64,000 nt of DNA from Euryodendron excelsum (lineage: Eukaryota > Streptophyta > Magnoliopsida > Ericales > Pentaphylacaceae). A program made the position numbers and the translations under genes. Below the pieces are notes generated by a model. That model was not told the origin of the DNA. It was given only the letters and a program-made list of their open reading frames with translations, and made no database searches. Below are positions 55,261 through 64,000 of this stretch, piece by piece. The stretch spans positions 12,822,001-12,886,000 of the forward strand of contig CM065385.1 in NCBI GenBank assembly GCA_033060915.1. Reading direction: 5' to 3'. Every line of letters starts with the position of its first letter. The first letter of the stretch is position 1.

Positions 55261-57542
55261 TTCAATGCAAGTTTTGGAAGAGAGTTTTGATGCAAGTTTG
55301 AAAACAACTTTAAAAAAAAATTTGAATAGAGGTATGAATATGATATGCACAATGCAAAAGGGTCGTGAACATACAAGGTCAGGTTTCACCACATAATCAA
55401 GGGGGTCGAACTCACACCATCAATGGTCGAATTTTAAGAAAGCTCCCAACACGGTGACCTTTAACAATTATTTCTAGGCATGAATCAGGAAGTCCCTTGT
55501 TTCAAACCTGCAAAAAAGGGAGGTAGAAGATGGGAGATTAAAACAGAAGAAAACCCAAGTGGGATAGAAGGAAGAAGAGAGAGGGTGGAATTACATAAAA
55601 GTAAATCAAAAGCCAATCTTGTCTTCTTCTTGCTTTATTTGGTTTATTTACTTTGCTTTACTTGGACTTTGAGAACCTCGAAGTTGCAGCACTTTGGGTC
55701 TTCAATGGAGGCTTTGAAGATTTGTGCTCGAGTGTATAGAATGTATGGATGTTAGGGTTTAAATGTATGGAGGCTAGAGAGGGCTAGGGTTTAGAGAGAC
55801 TTTGAGCTCTGAATTTTGAGAAACAAAATTTTTGGATTGAGTTTGCAGACCCTTTTCACGCAGGGGGAATGTCTGCAGTTATAAGCAACTAAATGACCTA
55901 GCGCCTGTTGCAGTGGCGCCAGGGCAGAATTCCAATTGGCGCCACTCCTAATGGTGCCAGGCCATTTATTGGCTTGGCACCACTATTAGTGGCACCAACT
56001 AGTTAGGAAAGTTTTTTGGGCAGCAAGAAATGTATCTTTTGACCCTTGAGATGCAAGGCAAAAGATTTGGGCGCCTGTCCTAATGACTACCGTGCAATTT
56101 TTAGCTTGGCTTCACTAAAAGTGACTCCAAAAAGTTTGGGACTAATCTGAAAGACTCTGAGCGACCAGACTCGGTCGGGAATGGACGGGAACCCTCAAGA
56201 GAGTGTCTCGAAGGTAATTAGCTTGAGAAGCAATGCCAGAATGTTTGAAAAGGTTAACCGGCCAACTAGCGTAAAAATGATCAATTGAACTGAAAAAACA
56301 CCAGAATGGACTCGGAGTGACCCATGAGAAGGCTTGAAGGTTGAAAAAATTATTAAGAGTGTTCCAGAAGCTTGCCAGTTTAATACCCAGAGCCGGTGTG
56401 GTTGCAAAAGGCAACCGGCCCACCAGGGGTAAAACGGTCATTTTGCACCAAGTTTGCCAGAATAGACTCAGAATGATACAAAAAAGTGTTGAAAGGTTAG
56501 GAATACTATTAGAAGCATCCTCGGGAGGCAACCGGTTTGATACCCAAAGCTAGTGTGGTTCCTGGAGGTAATCAGATACCTAATGGCAAAATGGTCATTT
56601 TGATTGAATGGTCTCGAAATTGGTCCAAAACCGACTGAAAGGCACTTAAACATGCCAGATTATCTTTGGGACAATTTTGGAAGGGTGGACTTACTTTCTC
56701 GAGAGGCATGCCGAAAAAGGCCCAAGGGGCAGTTTGGTCATTTTTCACAAGAGTGGGCTAGCAGCCATTGGTATTGACTCGGTTATTAAGTGTTTCCGTC
56801 ACTTTGACGGTGTATGACGAGTTAGTTTCCAAAAGTATATTGGCCTCTGATAAACATGCCACTACCAAGAGGTGAGCTCATCCCGTGACATAGGGAGTTT
56901 GTTGGCAATTCCCGATATGGACCTGTTTGCGAGTGTTTCCTCCACTCTAACGGTTGCGATGTTTGTGAGTGTTTCTGCCACTCTGATGATGTGCGTTTAT
57001 TCTATAGATTGCATGATCACGGAAAGCTGCTAGATGGAGTTATCGTCTGAGGAATCAACTTTCTCGTAAGACATGCTAGATAATGGACATTTTACATTGG
57101 CAGGCTAGCAGGCGCCAGAAGTGATCCATCCTACCATCTTGGGGAGTTGGGTTCCATCCCAGTTGACAGGTTTGAATTATCGCTCCAAGGAGTTTTCTTA
57201 GAGAACGTGTCAGATTGGATGGACTTACCACCTGAGGGATTAACTTTCTCAAAAGACGTGCCAATTTAAGTTTGATCGATTTGGATTGGAATAAAAATTG
57301 GAATTGAGGTTGAAATAAGGACTTACCGTCTCTAAGAAGATGTGCCAACTGGAATTAGATCGAACAATGCCCCAAGGGCATTTTGGTCATTTTGCCTCTA
57401 TTAGGCCGGTAGGCCTACTAAACGATTGATTGACTGGATTGAGCCTGGAAAATTAGTTTTGACCTGAATGTGTCTGTGTTAGTTTAAATGTGAGTTCAGT
57501 CGGACCGGAGATCACTGAGCAGACAAAAATGGGGTGCTTACA
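55261..57542 (-). mobile_element. Type A Tat LTR fragment, likely 3' LTR of the right-hand minus-strand element
   Basis: The right end is GGGGTGCTTACA at 57542, a canonical LTR terminus. Going left it keeps diverged 157-bp repeats (about 56230-56640), the GGCGCC cluster (55895-56000) and the conserved block with CACCACATAATCAAGGGGG (near 55387), then is lost. About 2.3 kb of an expected 4.5-5.5 kb remains. It abuts the tandem array at 57543 directly. Compared with the other Tat element, about 1.3 kb and the polypurine tract that should precede a 3' LTR are missing. It could therefore be a 3' LTR with an adjacent deletion, or a separate inserted LTR. Confidence 0.82.
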
Positions 57543-57850
57543 GCTTTTGAAGGGAAAAGCCCGTGAAACCGAAATTTGGATTGAATTTTGACTTTTTGAG
57601 GAAAAAGCTTCGAAAACCTTAACAAGGCTTTTGAAGGGGAAAGCTTGAGAAACTGGAAACTTCAATTGAATTTGATATTTTTGAGGAAAAAGCATTAAAA
57701 ACCTTGGAAATTATTTTGAAACAGAACTTTTAGAAGGAAAAGCCCAGGAAACCAGATGTTTGAATTGAACTTTGAACTTGTTGAGGAAAAAAGCTTTAAA
57801 AACCTTGAAATTTGATTTGAAATTGTTTTGACGAGAGGTTTGGACTAAAC
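57543..57850. repeat. Tandem repeat homologous to 35236-35664
   Basis: CTTTTGAAGGGAAAAGCC and TTTTTGAGGAAAAAGC alternate, the reverse complement of the phrases in the array at 35236. It shows that the same 3' region is present in both Tat elements. Confidence 0.75.
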
Positions 57851-58060
57851 CTCTTGGACTTGAAACTTCTCTTTTTTTTTTCTCTCCTTTTTTTCTTTTT
57901 TCAATTCTTTTCTATTTCTTTTCTTTTTCTTCTTCCTTTCTTTGTTTGTTGTTTGTTTTTCTTTTTCTCTCAATTTTTTCTTTTTTTTTTGTTCTGTATA
58001 TGTATACCTTACCTGTTGGCGAACTCTTACCATTTCCCTTTTCTATTATCTTATCTTCAG
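57851..58060 (+). other. Polypyrimidine tract ending in CAG, candidate intron end of the antisense gene
   Basis: T/C-rich sequence (long T runs with CTTTTTCTC) ends TTATCTTCAG at 58060. It corresponds to 35012-35235 on the other strand. Apparent Phe-rich frames here are low-complexity artefacts. Confidence 0.5.
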
Positions 58061-58935
58061 GACAGCTGACGCAAGAGAAGACAGTTTATGAAAAAGGTAA
58101 CATTGGGAAAGGAGCCTCAAGTAGATCCTGAGAAGGCACGATTGAGGGTTGAGCTAATGGTGATGACAATTGCTTTAGCCAAAAATAGGCTAGAGCTATT
58201 GATAAGGAAGGGGTCCGTGCTTGGACTGCTAGAGAAGATGCCCCGAGTGAGGCTGTTAGAAATGTATGCCCATATTAGGATTGCTGAGGAGGAGGCTCAT
58301 AGTGGAGCTACTGGTTAGGAGGATCCTTTGTGAGACTCCTAAGGATACTTTTAGCGGTGCCGATGCTAGAGATGCTTAAACTTGCTAGTTGGATGCTGGG
58401 CTAGTGGAGAGGTGGTTTGGCGAGACGATACCTTACATCTGGTAGGCCTTGAGCTTGAGCTAACTTCATTGACTAGCAGGAGTAATCCGAAGGCCGTTTT
58501 GTTGATACTGGGGATGCATATTGGTCCGTTTATGGCTAATGTTGAGGAGTGCTGATGGATAATTCATGGCTCATGTTGAGGAAGAAACACGGATAGTTTA
58601 GTCTCTTATCCATGAGAGGCATAGATACTTTAGGCTCTTATCTAGGAGCTGGCTGACTGGTTGGCTCATTGTAGTTAGTTGCCCCAGGCTGGCTTGTAGA
58701 AGATCTAGCAAGGTGCTGAGATGTTGTGATCAATGAACTGCCCTAGTTGGTTATGATCTAGATGGATGAATGCTAGACTTCGTTGGGCTGCGGCATTAGA
58801 GTACTGTCATTTGAGGACACCTTGGGACCTGAGAAAGTTTAGGGAAATGCCCCTTGAACTTGTACCTGTCTCAGTATTTTGTAAGCAATATCAAGATGTA
58901 ACAAGAGATGTAACAAACTAATCTTTAATAAATGA
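58061..58935 (+). pseudogene. Antisense-ORF remnant of the right-hand Tat element
   Basis: It follows the acceptor-like CAG and is opposite in strand to this element's pol, as at 28747-35011. A frame at 58088-58318 encodes a charged, probably helical stretch (RLRVELMVMTIALAKNRLELL, RIAEEEAHSG). The mobile-domain-like core seen in the other copy is not recognised, so it is deleted or diverged. The stretch ends with text typical of a 3' untranslated region: TTTGTAAGCAATAT at about 58876 and AATAAA at 58928. Assignment rests mainly on position. Confidence 0.5.
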
Positions 58936-59129
58936 CTTGAGACATTCATGCCTATTACTATGCCATGCTGAGTTTAGAAATATGTTGAGTTTAGAAATAT
59001 GTTACCATTGTAGGTTTCTCATAAGTTGGCATCTCTTAACCCATTATTGAGGTGTGAGAGGTTTTGCAGTTTTGCTGAGATTGTCTTGTGGCTGCTGGTC
59101 AAATTACTGATGGAGGGAACTTTTTTTTT
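58936..59129. other. Spacer with a short tandem duplication
   Basis: GAGTTTAGAAATATGTT occurs twice in a row at about 58970-59003. Nothing else is recognised. Confidence 0.5.
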
Positions 59130-60060
59130 TTTTTTGTCATTTAACCATTTTTTCCACCCATGCCCTTACGGGTTTTCAAGGATGTCAGTTCTATTGTTTT
59201 TGAACGTCAAGGCCCATTTTGGATTTTTACAACGTCAGTAGTTTTGTATCTTGCCATGACCCTTCTCTTTTACCCATAGCGTTCTAGAGGGTTTTCACTA
59301 TGTCCTCAAGCCATACTTTTTCTTTTTGATTTCTCTCATTGATGCCGACATAGATGACTCCTTGTTGAATAAGAACAAGAGTGCTAACTGCTTTGGTTAA
59401 GAGAACAATTGATGATGAAAGTTGTTGTTAACTGAAGTCGCTACTTTAGTCAAAGACTATTAATGTTACTTTTGATATTGAGCCTAAAGCTAAGTTGGAA
59501 TTTCTGTTGGATAGAGCATTTTCTAGTGTAGTCATCTTCCTTTGAAGAGCAATGATAGCAATGACCGATTTGAAAGGTCTTTGTTTTTGGACCATAATGT
59601 GAGCTTGGTTATGGGGTATTTAAAAGGAAGGGATAAAAGCTCAAAGCATTTTATTTTTATTTGGCTTTTTAAGACCTATGATCACCTTTGGATAGCTAGA
59701 CTCCCTCTCTTATTACGGCTCACTCTCTATTCCCCACTTTTTATTTTTTTTGTAAGTTTTCACTCTCCCCTTTTGTTTTTGGATTTAAACATAATCCAAC
59801 TCTTGTATTTCATTTGCTAGATCCTCTCTCTCTTGGATTCAACCATATCTTTTTTTTTTTCTAATGATCCCAGATCTGTTACTTTTGCACTATGATGTTC
59901 TTATGGATTTTTACCAGGTCGATAGTCTTTGTATTTTGCCATGCCTCCACCTTTTTATCCACAGCGCCCTTTTAGGTTTTCATTGTGTCCTCAAGGTCAC
60001 GCTATTTATCATTATTTTTTTTTCATTCCTATGAAGGTTAGTATTTTATCGGATGTAGTG
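59130..60060. repeat. Diverged 3' tandem repeats, homologous to 27720-28305
   Basis: CCCTTACGGGTTTTCAAGG, TTGTATCTTGCCATGACCC and AGGGTTTTCACTATGTCC, then similar phrases near 59910-59990, are reverse-complement versions of the plus-strand unit. T-runs near 59120, 59745 and 59850 match its A-runs. Confidence 0.7.
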
Positions 60061-60375
60061 CTGACCTTCCTCTTTTAATCAATGAAGAGTTCATGATTTC
60101 CTTTCTCTTCTTTTGCTTTCTCTTTTAGGAATTCCATAAACTTGTATTTGCTCTCTATTTCCCTTTTTCCTTTTTACTTTGCTTTGACCCATTGTGGGTG
60201 GAGATCACTAGGTTGGGTTTTTTTTAAGGAAAGTAATTAGCTTAACTGGGCTTTACAAGGGGATGCTTTTAACTGTATGGTAGAGGAATTGAGATCCCCT
60301 CTTCGTTTCAGTCGTTGCGATCATTGCTCTGTTAGAATTTTTGATTACACATAGTAGTGCTTTACCAAACCTAAG
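60061..60375. other. 3' untranslated stretch of the right-hand Tat element
   Basis: No coding. GTGGAGATCACTAGGTTGGG near 60200 corresponds to the sequence near 27200 in the other element. Confidence 0.6.
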
Positions 60376-60960
60376 TTAATGGGTACTGGAAAGGTTTTCT
60401 CCGTCTGTCTCTATTAGGATTAATGCTCTTCCTGTCATGACTTTGTGAGTAAGAAACATGCCTTCATAGTTGGGAGCGAACTTACATTTGGCTTTCTGAT
60501 GGATTTGGAGTATCATTTTAAGAACAAGATCTCCTTCCTTGAATTGGCAGGGCTTGGCTTTCCTGTTGAAGGATCTGTCAATGCGTCTTTGATAGCCTTG
60601 GGCATGGTAAATGGCTGCCATTCTCTTTTCATCTAGAAGGCAAAGTTGTTTATACCAGTCTTTGAACCTATCTGCTCCAATGAGTTGAATTTCCATGAGG
60701 GCTCGGAGAGAGGGGATTTCTACTTTGACTGGTAAGACTACCTCGTTACTTTAGACCAAGGAGAATGGTGATGCCTCAGTTGAGATTCTAACTGAGTGTT
60801 CGTGGACAGTAGGCTACCAAGATGTGGGATTGATCTTGAAAGTTTGGCAAGGCTTTGCCATCATATCGTCATTGAGGTTGTTTGTATTATCTGTTATGAT
60901 GGACTTGGGGAGGTAGAATCTATAGAGGACCTCTGAAAGTCTTTAGGGTCAAACGATGCC
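60376..60960 (-). pseudogene. Tat integrase, 3' part, with an internal deletion
   Basis: From 60960 downward the minus strand reads FYLPKSIITDNTNNLNDDM (second catalytic Asp region), a short HEHSVRISTEASPFSLV segment and, from 60696, MEIQLIGADRFKDWYKQL, FKEGDLVLKMILQ, CKFAPNYEG and GRALILIETDGENL. The part that normally carries the catalytic Glu between these is missing. RT and both RNase H domains are absent upstream, where the sequence goes straight to a protease remnant. Confidence 0.85.
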
Positions 60961-61369
60961 AAGCTTTGGATACCCTGTAAGTTTTATTTTTTTGAAAAAG
61001 ATTTTAGCATGATAAAGAAATCATTTCATAATCAAGAGTAATTTATTTCATATTAGCCCGTTATATACTTGATATTCTATAAAGTACTTTAACAGGCTAA
61101 TATCAAGAGATTTCTCTTGTAGGCTTTACTAGGGCCTTCAGGGCCTGGGATATAAGAGGTGGTCTAATTGACCCTTTTCTTATCTGATGTAGCTGGATAG
61201 ATGAAGCCTTAAGTAATGTAAGCTGATGTTGAAGGATAAATGTCCATGACTGAGACATCTTCTTTATGGAACAAGCTTGATAGGGACTCTTTTGAAATTT
61301 GAACTGATTTGCATATAATGATCGGGACTAGAATGGTAGACTGTTGATTTGTTATCTGCTGCTTAACGG
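60961..61369. other. Junction region between integrase and protease remnants
   Basis: The RT-RNase H region expected here, some 2-3 kb, is missing. An imperfect hairpin has arms at 61052-61063 and 61090-61101 (11 of 12 pairs). Nothing else is recognised. Confidence 0.45.
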
Positions 61370-61870
61370 TCAGATTTTAGATTAACCCTTTTGTTTAATC
61401 TCCTTTGGACGGGGACAATATCCCAGCCTACAAGTATGACGCTGACCATTGAGTTCTTTTAGATGAGGGTCACCCTATAGTTGTGCCCCTAGTCCTTTCC
61501 CATATTGGTAGCCTCTACTGCTGAGGTGGTTGGCCACCATTTTCTCAACTGTCGAGTGAATGGAATGGACCAAATCTTTTTGGATGGTTGGTGTGCACTT
61601 GAAAACTTGGAAGTTGGAGGGTTCTGTCATGGCAATGCATGGGACTAATGGAGCTTTGCAGATGGTAAAGTCCTCTTCTACATAGATGGTGATCGTCGTG
61701 ACATAGCATGGAGGTAGCTACTGAGAGATAGTGTCTTGCTGATGGATGGTCAGTTCCTCTTACTCTTCAATGTAGGTTAGGCTTCTTCCAATAATTGGGC
61801 TTGTCCTCGCATTAGTTATGAACTAGGTGGGATGCTAGAGGCCTTTAATAGGTTTTGTTGTGCTCTTGAA
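61370..61870 (-). pseudogene. Tat protease C-terminal remnant
   Basis: The minus strand includes ICKAPLVPCIAMTEPSNFQV-like text (about 61660-61600), MVANHLSSRGYQYGKGLGAQL (about 61535-61470), a stop, then LKELNGQRHTCRLGYCPRPKEI. This is the same glycine-rich region as at 18315-18425. The protease active site is not preserved. Confidence 0.75.
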
Positions 61871-63764
61871 CCTAGAAAAAAATGAAAAAGTAGTCTCTCT
61901 TATCTTTTTTAAAGTAAGAGGAGGAATGAAGGTAAAAGAAAAATAAAAATGAAGTTAGCATGTGAATTTGACAATTTTATGCAATTAATGTCCTACAGTG
62001 GTCCCTTCTTTAAGGGAATCTAAGCATGGTGCTAAGTCTATTTTGGAGGTAGGTTTTTTCCCCTGAATGCAATACAATACCTGTTTTTGTAACATTCATT
62101 TATTCATTCATTCATTCAAGGGAAGAATGCAAAAGAAGGATTTCTTTTACTTTGATCATTTTGAATACGCATCAAGGGATAGGGAACATTTTTCATTGAA
62201 CTTTCTGCCTATTTCTACAAGGGATTGGAGGGAGTGGGAACATACTCTTCCTAAGCTACTCTTGAGCTCTTGAAATGGCGCGATTTGCTTAATCTTCATA
62301 GCTTCTTCGTCAGTATGGGCCGGTAGATGCTTCCTTTTTATTGGCAATCCTACCTCCATGGACAGAGAGAGATTTGAGCCTCTCTTAAGATATGGTTCGA
62401 TGCATGCCATCAGTCCTCAGCTTTAGAGTAACCCTTAGGAGTTTGGGTAGATTTAATTAACATAAGATTGGATCGTTCCATTCTCTCTACAGTTGATTGG
62501 ATGCATAAGAATGGAATGACTTGAGTTTCTTAGAATTATTGTCTTGGGATGGATATGATACATGGACAAAATAACAGTAAGTACATGAGCACCATAATGG
62601 TAGTAAACGAGCAGTTTAGATGACTTCATTTTTTTCCTTGATTTAGCCTTTGAATTTCTTGACCTTGGGAGATGGGCGAGAGGACAAGAAATAAAAGTGA
62701 AGTTAGTTCCTTGGTTTGAAAGTTTTTATACAATGCATGCCTTAGAGGTGCCCCTACTCTCTGAAGGGGATTAAGCATGATGTGTTGGCTAGCTTTTGCA
62801 GATAAGGGTTGCCCCTGTATGCAACACTATACTCGTGCGAGCCTATGCATTCACTCATTCATACATTCATGCATTCATTTGATGAAAGTAGGAAAGACGT
62901 TTTCATTACATTTGATTTTTGTACATAGAATTGAAAGTACATTTGAAGCGAAAGGGGGAACAATTTTCACATGAATTTTTGCTTATCTACTGGAACCCTA
63001 AACTACTCTTGAGTCTTCAGATCCGTCTTCTTTAATGGAGTTTGGTGAGAGACCTTGTTTTGCGGCTACCCCTTGTCTTCTTGGCAATCCCATCTCCATG
63101 AGCAGAGAGGGAATAGAGTCTCTCTCATTAGATGAGATTTGATGCATGTCATGAGTCCTTAGGGTTGCTTAAAACGCTTAGAAATTTTGGTAGGCTTTGA
63201 TTTGAGTGAGAATGGTTTTGGACCACTTTCTTCAGGTTGATCACATGCATAGAATATAGTAACTTGACTTACTTCGAAACTCTTATCTTGAAATCGATAA
63301 TGGGTGCATGAGAAGTATGATGTTTGCATAGCAGTAGAAAATGCATTAGTATAACAATAGGAATTAAGCAGTTTAATTGGATAGAAAGTAAGAAAAAGTA
63401 AAGCGGTCGCACTTTCCTTAGTTTTGAAATTAATGTGAGTGTCTTAAATCCGGCAGAGGTTCAGCAATGCATAGAGTGCTTCATAAGCATGAGGTTGGGG
63501 GGTTATTAATGCATCATAAAAAGCTTGATTCCAAGATCTTCAAACCTAGGCCCACTCCCCAAGGTGGTGCCATTATCGGTTGGTGATTCAAGTAGGGGAA
63601 CTATCAAGAGGTCGTCGGCTAAGAAACAGACATTACATCCATCAACAACCAATATTTTGTTCCCCCTTCTAACTAGAAGGGTAGTAACCATGTAATAATG
63701 TAAAGATGAATGATAAGCAAGAGCACCAAGTATGTCTGGAATTTGTGAAAATGGAGGAAAGGAC
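61871..63764 (-). mobile_element. Leader of the right-hand minus-strand Tat element, with a tandem duplication
   Basis: A module of about 700 bases occurs twice: about 61985-62690 and 62700-63400. Both contain GCATGGTGCTAAG/GCATGATGTG, CATTCATTCATTCA runs, a GACAGAGAGAGATTTGAGCC or GCAGAGAGGGAATAGAGTC phrase, GATGCATGCCATCAGTCC and ATTGGATGCATAAGAATG-like text. The second module leads into the conserved block at 63400-63690. Gag is missing entirely, and the leader abuts the LTR at 63765 without a primer site. Confidence 0.75.
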
Positions 63765-64000
63765 TGTCGTGCCTCAATTTTTCGCACCTAGAGATGATAT
63801 GTGAGAATCTCACGAAAAACTCTCATTAGAACTCATCCTCCTAGAAGGATGAGTATGACTAAGTTTGAATTGAAAATTAATTTGAATAAGGGCTTTTGGA
63901 AAACGGTTTGGAGTCACCACTTAACTTTGATAAGGTGAGTTAGGTCACCTAAAACTAAATGCAATTTGAAGATTAAACCTATGATCTTTGAAAAAGTTTT
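63765..64000 (-). mobile_element. Inner end of a Tat LTR, running off the right edge
   Basis: TGTCGTGCCTCAATTTTTCG at 63765 is the inner LTR terminus seen on the plus strand. It is followed by the conserved end block with CTAGAAGGATGAG and GATAAGGTGAGTTAGGTCAC. It is probably the 5' LTR of the element at about 55261-63764. Subfamily cannot be decided from 236 bases. Confidence 0.85.

Noticed and set aside
57854..58131. Phe/Leu-rich frames resembling membrane segments
   Set aside because: Translation of a T-rich tract; no conserved residues and homologous to the A-rich tract at 35012.
1..64000. Host protein-coding genes, tRNA or rRNA genes
   Set aside because: Every recognisable coding segment belongs to a retroelement; no cloverleaf or rRNA signature was noticed. 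A tRNAscan-SE and protein-database search would settle it.

Overview
This window is nuclear DNA from a plant, from a repeat-dense region. I see no host gene, tRNA, rRNA or bacterial-type operon. Nearly all of it can be assigned to Ty3/gypsy LTR retrotransposons and their solo LTRs, nested in one another and heavily decayed. The evidence is pol motifs of the Tat (Ogre/Retand-like) and Athila lineages, long LTRs beginning TGTAAGCACC and ending in CGACA, tRNA-type primer binding sites next to LTR ends, and 5-bp target-site duplications (TSDs). The species cannot be named from the sequence.

Layout. (1) 1-5728: leader, primer binding site and 5' LTR of a minus-strand Tat element that runs off the left edge. 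(2) 5729-47682: one old plus-strand Tat element. Its 5' LTR (5729-6690 plus 10924-12986) is split by a minus-strand solo LTR. Next come the primer site (12989), leader, decayed gag and protease, RT/RNase H/integrase (about 23550-26990), 3' tandem repeats, an antisense open reading frame (35011 down to 28747), a polypurine tract (about 42621) and the 3' LTR (42645-47682). Five later insertions, all solo LTRs, lie in it: 6691-10918 (-), 16201-18314 (non-Tat, Copia-like ends), 18880-23543 (+), 29688-34290 (+) and 35665-41109 (-). Removing them leaves an internal region of about 12.8 kb. (3) 47683-53545: a minus-strand Athila element cut off inside RT, with gag, a protease lacking its catalytic Asp, a primer site and an LTR. 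(4) About 53560-55070: a plus-strand Athila gag remnant. (5) About 55260-64000: a second, internally deleted minus-strand Tat element, with a partial 3' LTR, antisense-ORF remnant, integrase tail, protease remnant, duplicated leader and the start of its 5' LTR.

Two Tat LTR subfamilies can be told apart. Type A (999, 6691, 18880, 35665 and about 55260) carries 157-bp and 81-bp tandem repeats, GGCGCC clusters and a long strand-asymmetric tract. Type B (the old element and 29688) carries 208-bp repeats built on a dyad, a G-box upstream of the TATA box, and 30- or 46-bp CCCTAGGTTAA-type repeats. They share their termini and several internal blocks. Except for the type B copy at 29688, the solo Tat LTRs inserted into the type B element are type A, so type A activity is mostly the younger.

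Functionally everything appears dead. Reading frames are broken by frameshifts and stops, and several stops fit CGA-to-TGA transitions, as expected after cytosine methylation. The most interesting structure is the antisense gene of the Tat elements. It has a candidate TATA box and upstream dyads just inside the 3' LTR, a long polypyrimidine tract ending in CAG, and then a reading frame resembling the plant-mobile-domain-like antisense ORFs reported in Tat elements. The tract-plus-CAG arrangement recurs in both Tat elements here.
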